From assembly GCA_031426435.1 (NCBI GenBank), contig JANPLH010000617.1, positions 1 to 9,357 of the forward strand: a stretch of 9,357 nucleotides of DNA, read 5' to 3'. Position numbers and translations under genes: made by a program. Shown here in pieces: positions 6,657 to 9,357 of the stretch (the first letter of the stretch is position 1; the number at the start of each line of letters is the position of its first letter). The notes below the pieces were generated by a model that worked only from the letters and a program-made list of their open reading frames with translations, did no database searches and was not told where the DNA came from. This DNA is from UBA6168 sp031426435. Lineage in GTDB: Bacteria; Bacteroidota; Bacteroidia; Chitinophagales; Saprospiraceae.

Positions 6657-8063
6657 ATGACGACTTACAAGACCCCGGGAGTTTATATCGAGGAGATTCC
6701 AAAGCTCCCTCCCTCCATCGCACAGGTCGAAACCGCAGTCCCTGTCTTTATCGGTTACACCGAAAACGCCTTTAATCGGCGTGGGGAAGAACAGCGCAAC
6801 TTCCCGCTCAAGATTACCTCCATGCTAGAGTACGAAAATTTTTTCGGGGGGCCTCTACCTGAACCACAAGATGCCATTACGGTCAATATAAAGCAAAACT
6901 CCAATGGCACCTTTGAGGTCAATGGCAGCATTGACATTACTAAACGCTCGCCCTACCTCATGTACTACTCCATCCAATGGTTTTTCATTAATGGGGGCGG
7001 AGAGTGCTATATCGTATCAGTGGGCGACTATTCTACGGTCACCGTTGACACCCAAAAGCTTTTGGATGGCCTGGGCAAGGCCGAACAGGTGAACGAGATT
7101 ACCCTCATCCTATTCCCCGATGCTGTCAACCTGAGCAACGCCGCCAATTATTACAACCTCTATGGCGAAGCAATGGACCAATGTGTACTGCTGAAAGACC
7201 GCTTCGTGATTATGGATGTCTGGATAGACACCGCCTTCCCTATCACCGACATTGACACGCATGTGGATAACCTTCGCAACAACACGCCAGCGGATATTGA
7301 CACGATTAAATATGCGGCGGCCTACTTCCCGCCCATCGAGACCAACCTCGACTACCAGTTTGCAAGCAATGCCGCCGTGAAGATAACTGGCGCATTCCCA
7401 GGCAATTTGGAAGGACTGAAAGGTGTCAACAATGCCTTGTACAACAGGGCGTTGCAAGCCATTCGTGACATAGCGCTGGTATTGCCACCCTCATCGGGCA
7501 TAGCTGGTATATATGCCAATGTGGACGATACCCGTGGCGTCTGGAAAGCACCTGCCAACGTCAGCCTCGACTTTGTGATACAGCCTGTCATCAAGCTCAC
7601 CGACAAGCAGCAGGCTGGCCTGAACGTGGACGAAACCGCCGGCAAGTCCATCAACGTCATACGCTCCTTCCCTGGCCGTGGTGCGGGCATCGTTTGGGGC
7701 GCTCGTACCCTTGCGGGCAACGACAACGAATGGCGCTACGTGCCCGTCCGCCGCTTCTTCAACATGGTGGAGGAGTCCGTGAAAAACGGTACGATGCAGT
7801 TCGTCTTTGAACCCAACGACAAGAACACTTGGACACGGGTTAAGAGCATGATTGAGAACTTCTTGCTGCTGCAATGGCGGGCCGGGGCGCTCATGGGTAC
7901 CACGCCAGAACAGGCCTTCTATGTGAAAGTCGGCATCAACGAAACGATGACAGAGCTGGATATTTGGGAGGGAAGAATGATAGTGGAGATAGGCATGGCC
8001 GTCGTGCGCCCGGCAGAATTCATCATCCTGAAGTTCAGCCACAAGATGCTATCTGAATCGTAA
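6657..8063 (+). CDS. Contractile tail sheath protein of an eCIS
   Basis: The product is 468 residues and a textbook tail sheath family protein. It opens with MTTYKTPGVYIEEI, the exposed strand that links neighbouring sheath subunits. It has YENFFGGP at 59-66, WFFINGGGECYIV at 108-120, GVWKAPAN at 294-301, VWGARTL at 346-352, and the C-terminal signature DIWEGRMIVEIG then RPAEFIILKF ending near 460. The C-terminal core (about 280-468) is the conserved fold of phage, R-pyocin, Afp/PVC and T6SS-like sheaths; the more variable middle domain faces outward. Contraction of the hexameric sheath rings drives the inner tube into a target membrane. Only one sheath gene is seen, whereas PVC and Afp carry several paralogues. 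The start lies 98 bp after the preceding gene and is fixed by the conserved N-terminus. Confidence 0.95.
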   Translation: MTTYKTPGVYIEEIPKLPPSIAQVETAVPVFIGYTENAFNRRGEEQRNFPLKITSMLEYENFFGGPLPEPQDAITVNIKQNSNGTFEVNGSIDITKRSPYLMYYSIQWFFINGGGECYIVSVGDYSTVTVDTQKLLDGLGKAEQVNEITLILFPDAVNLSNAANYYNLYGEAMDQCVLLKDRFVIMDVWIDTAFPITDIDTHVDNLRNNTPADIDTIKYAAAYFPPIETNLDYQFASNAAVKITGAFPGNLEGLKGVNNALYNRALQAIRDIALVLPPSSGIAGIYANVDDTRGVWKAPANVSLDFVIQPVIKLTDKQQAGLNVDETAGKSINVIRSFPGRGAGIVWGARTLAGNDNEWRYVPVRRFFNMVEESVKNGTMQFVFEPNDKNTWTRVKSMIENFLLLQWRAGALMGTTPEQAFYVKVGINETMTELDIWEGRMIVEIGMAVVRPAEFIILKFSHKMLSES

Positions 8064-8322
8064 AAACTATAATTTATCGGGAGCATGTCTGCAATTGGAG
8101 TTGCAGTTTTATTAGATAAAGAGCAACTTCAAGGGTAGTCTGTGTCCCTACAGATTTCGCAAATTCATTCATCGGAGATTCTCCTTGTTATCAGGCAACA
8201 TGCTGTTTAAAAGCGTGAAATAACTTTTGTTGTGTGGTATTATTCAAAATGACTAATTGCCCAGTGACAGGTTTTTGCCCGAAGAACCAAGAGAAACTTT
8301 ACAATCAAAAAATAAAAACGTC
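8064..8322. other. 259-bp gap between sheath and Cys-rich gene
   Basis: This AT-rich stretch is much longer than the other gaps in the operon. Besides the terminator-like hairpin it contains GGAGATTCTCC (8174-8184, a near-perfect palindrome), TCTGT/ACAGA pairing around 8139-8155, and TAACTTTTG at 8221-8229, which is one base longer than the TAnnTTTG box and could be a weak promoter for the next gene. AGCATGT (8083-8089) is repeated in inverted form at 8198-8204. A 17-codon frame from ATG 8085 ends at TAG 8136-8138 and stays open in the same frame to 8210; I see no homology in it. Confidence 0.4.
8089..8113 (+). terminator. Small terminator-like hairpin after the sheath gene
   Basis: CTGCAA (8089-8094) pairs with TTGCAG (8101-8106) around a six-base loop and is followed directly by TTTTATT. 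It begins 26 bases after the sheath stop. The 6-bp stem with three GC pairs is weak, so it would attenuate rather than fully stop transcription. It still marks a break in the operon, since genes in structural clusters of this kind usually follow closely. Confidence 0.4.
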
Positions 8323-9357
8323 ATGGCACAAACAGGAAATATGCCCAACGAAGACTGCCTTAATAAAAAACAACCTGGGCAGGATGCGCTTGATGCGTGC
8401 AAAAAATACCTTTGCATCGAAAAACAAGCCGCCTATGCAGCCGCCAATGCAGCTTTTACAGATTGGGGACAGGGCTTAGACACTTATGGCGACAAGAAAA
8501 GGTGTTACCAAAAAGTAAAGTGTACCCTTGAAACATACGTGGGCTTAGATTATGTGTCCGGATTGACGGCTTCTGCCAAATCAGATGCTATTAAAAAATG
8601 CGTCGAGGACTATGTTAAAAAGGATGTAGAATTGGCGGCTGCGCTTAAGCAGGCGGCAAAAACACTGAAAACGCTCAAGGAAAAAATCGCTGAACTAAAA
8701 TCTGCTGCTTGCGGATTGGATACTTGCGTCAATGATTCTTGCAATGCACAGCAGATTACTATAATCAATAAAAACCTTACTGACATTGCCCGCCGTACCG
8801 ACCCAAACGCTCCCGTGTTCAATATCAAGCAAGAAATAAAAACCAAACTCACCGTACCAGCGAATGAGGTCAACACTAAGATTGATACAACATTCATGGA
8901 TTCGGTAGAAGTGGTTGGCATACAGACTTTTACCAATGTGGACAGCTTAACAGAAAAGAGCAAAATCTTGTGTGAGAAGGTCAAGGCCTTCAAGGGCAAT
9001 GTTGACACAAACGTAAAAGAGAGAACGGAAGAAATGAAAATGGTGCAAGCCGAGTTGGCCAAATCCATCACCGACCTTTCCGATAAGTCCACCAACAAGC
9101 GCAAATTAACAAGCTACTATGAAGGTGTGGCTGACATGCTTGGCTTTGCTTGTGAGCCAAGCAAACCTGATAGCACCATAGACGCAATTTGCGAAAAAGT
9201 AAAAAATACCTTCAGGCCCACTGTTGAAGATTCCGATGGCGAAGATGGTGCGCCGAAAACACCTCCCTTCACAACTCCTTACAAGCAACGACCGCCAACA
9301 CGGCCTCCAGTTCAAGGCCGCGGACCTCAAGTCGATGCCGCCGCACTCGGCCGCGGG
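8323..9357 (+). CDS. Unrecognised Cys-rich, Lys-rich protein, 3' end outside the window
   Basis: The frame is open from ATG 8323 to the window edge (345 codons, no stop), so the gene is partial. It is the first ATG after the in-frame TAA at 8254-8256, and no Shine-Dalgarno is seen. I do not recognise a family. The product has no signal peptide or membrane segment. It carries 12 cysteines (residues 12, 26, 31, 61, 67, 93, 130, 135, 140, 217, 277, 290), unusual for an injection-system structural protein. Two lysine-rich stretches look helical or coiled-coil (about 100-128 and 225-265). An acidic patch (EDSDGEDG, near 301-308) leads into a Pro/Thr/Arg-rich linker. GC content is about 40%, well below the sheath gene. 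Position just downstream of the sheath suggests an eCIS accessory or cargo protein (inference). Clustered cysteines could bind metal or form disulfides after delivery. The last 23 or so codons are suspect: composition and codon periodicity change near 9287. Confidence 0.7.
   Translation, partial: MAQTGNMPNEDCLNKKQPGQDALDACKKYLCIEKQAAYAAANAAFTDWGQGLDTYGDKKRCYQKVKCTLETYVGLDYVSGLTASAKSDAIKKCVEDYVKKDVELAAALKQAAKTLKTLKEKIAELKSAACGLDTCVNDSCNAQQITIINKNLTDIARRTDPNAPVFNIKQEIKTKLTVPANEVNTKIDTTFMDSVEVVGIQTFTNVDSLTEKSKILCEKVKAFKGNVDTNVKERTEEMKMVQAELAKSITDLSDKSTNKRKLTSYYEGVADMLGFACEPSKPDSTIDAICEKVKNTFRPTVEDSDGEDGAPKTPPFTTPYKQRPPTRPPVQGRGPQVDAAALGRG

Noticed and set aside
7491..8042. 183-codon - strand frame inside the sheath gene
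   Set aside because: Shadow of the most conserved part of the sheath, with no domain of its own.
8234..8479. 81-codon + strand frame (GTG start, ATG at 8249) overlapping the Cys-rich gene
   Set aside because: Its second half overlaps the longer frame from 8323 that continues for more than 1 kb, and its product looks out of frame. A frameshifted N-terminal extension of the Cys-rich protein cannot be excluded but is not supported.
8610..9104. 164-codon hydrophobic - strand frame
   Set aside because: Antisense to a Lys-rich protein: AAA/AAG codons read backwards give Phe/Leu, which mimics membrane segments.
1..9357. CRISPR array, tRNA/rRNA genes, insertion sequences or a prophage head module
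   Set aside because: I looked for spaced direct repeats, tRNA-like cloverleafs, transposase motifs and capsid/terminase proteins and saw none. The sheath and cap genes alone do not indicate a phage.

Overview
The window looks like a Bacteroidota chromosome or contig, plausibly a member of the Saprospiria/Chitinophagia/Cytophagia part of the phylum. The grounds are a DUF5916-type outer-membrane protein with an N-terminal CBM9-like domain, the near absence of Shine-Dalgarno sequences before convincing starts, a Bacteroidota-style -7 box (TAnnTTTG) before the main operon, and the head of a contractile-injection-system locus arranged as in that phylum. All convincing genes lie on the + strand.

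Region 1 (1-3084) holds one gene, a secreted or outer-membrane DUF5916 protein (341-3025). It is closed by a perfect 17-bp hairpin, so it is probably a separate transcription unit. Region 2 (3085-4309) is about 510 bp without a supported gene, followed by a small AraC-family regulator (3596-4309). Region 3 (4310-4618) is a 309-bp regulatory stretch. It holds three imperfect tandem copies of GGTnAAATG immediately upstream of an exact TAnnTTTG box, then a leader with overlapping alternative hairpins.

Region 4 (4619-8063) is the start of an extracellular contractile injection system (eCIS) operon. It encodes a DUF4255/Pvc16-type tube-terminator (cap) protein, a 452-residue protein of the kind that sits beside it in Bacteroidota loci (candidate cap adaptor, not proven), and a single 468-residue tail sheath. 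Tube, baseplate, spike, LysM and AAA+ ATPase genes are not in the window and would be expected to the right.

Region 5 (8064-9357) breaks the pattern. A 259-bp gap with a small terminator-like hairpin is followed by an open-ended, low-GC, lysine-rich protein with 12 cysteines that I do not recognise (8323 to the window edge). It is the best candidate here for something undescribed: an injection-system accessory or cargo protein. The last 70 or so bases turn abruptly GC-rich, and their codon periodicity fits another frame, so the extreme right end may be a frameshift or a contig-end chimera.

Working model (inference): the AraC-type protein activates the eCIS promoter through the tandem repeats, and the cap and candidate adaptor genes are translated as a coupled pair before the sheath. 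The Cys-rich gene is either expressed separately or reduced by attenuation after the sheath gene.
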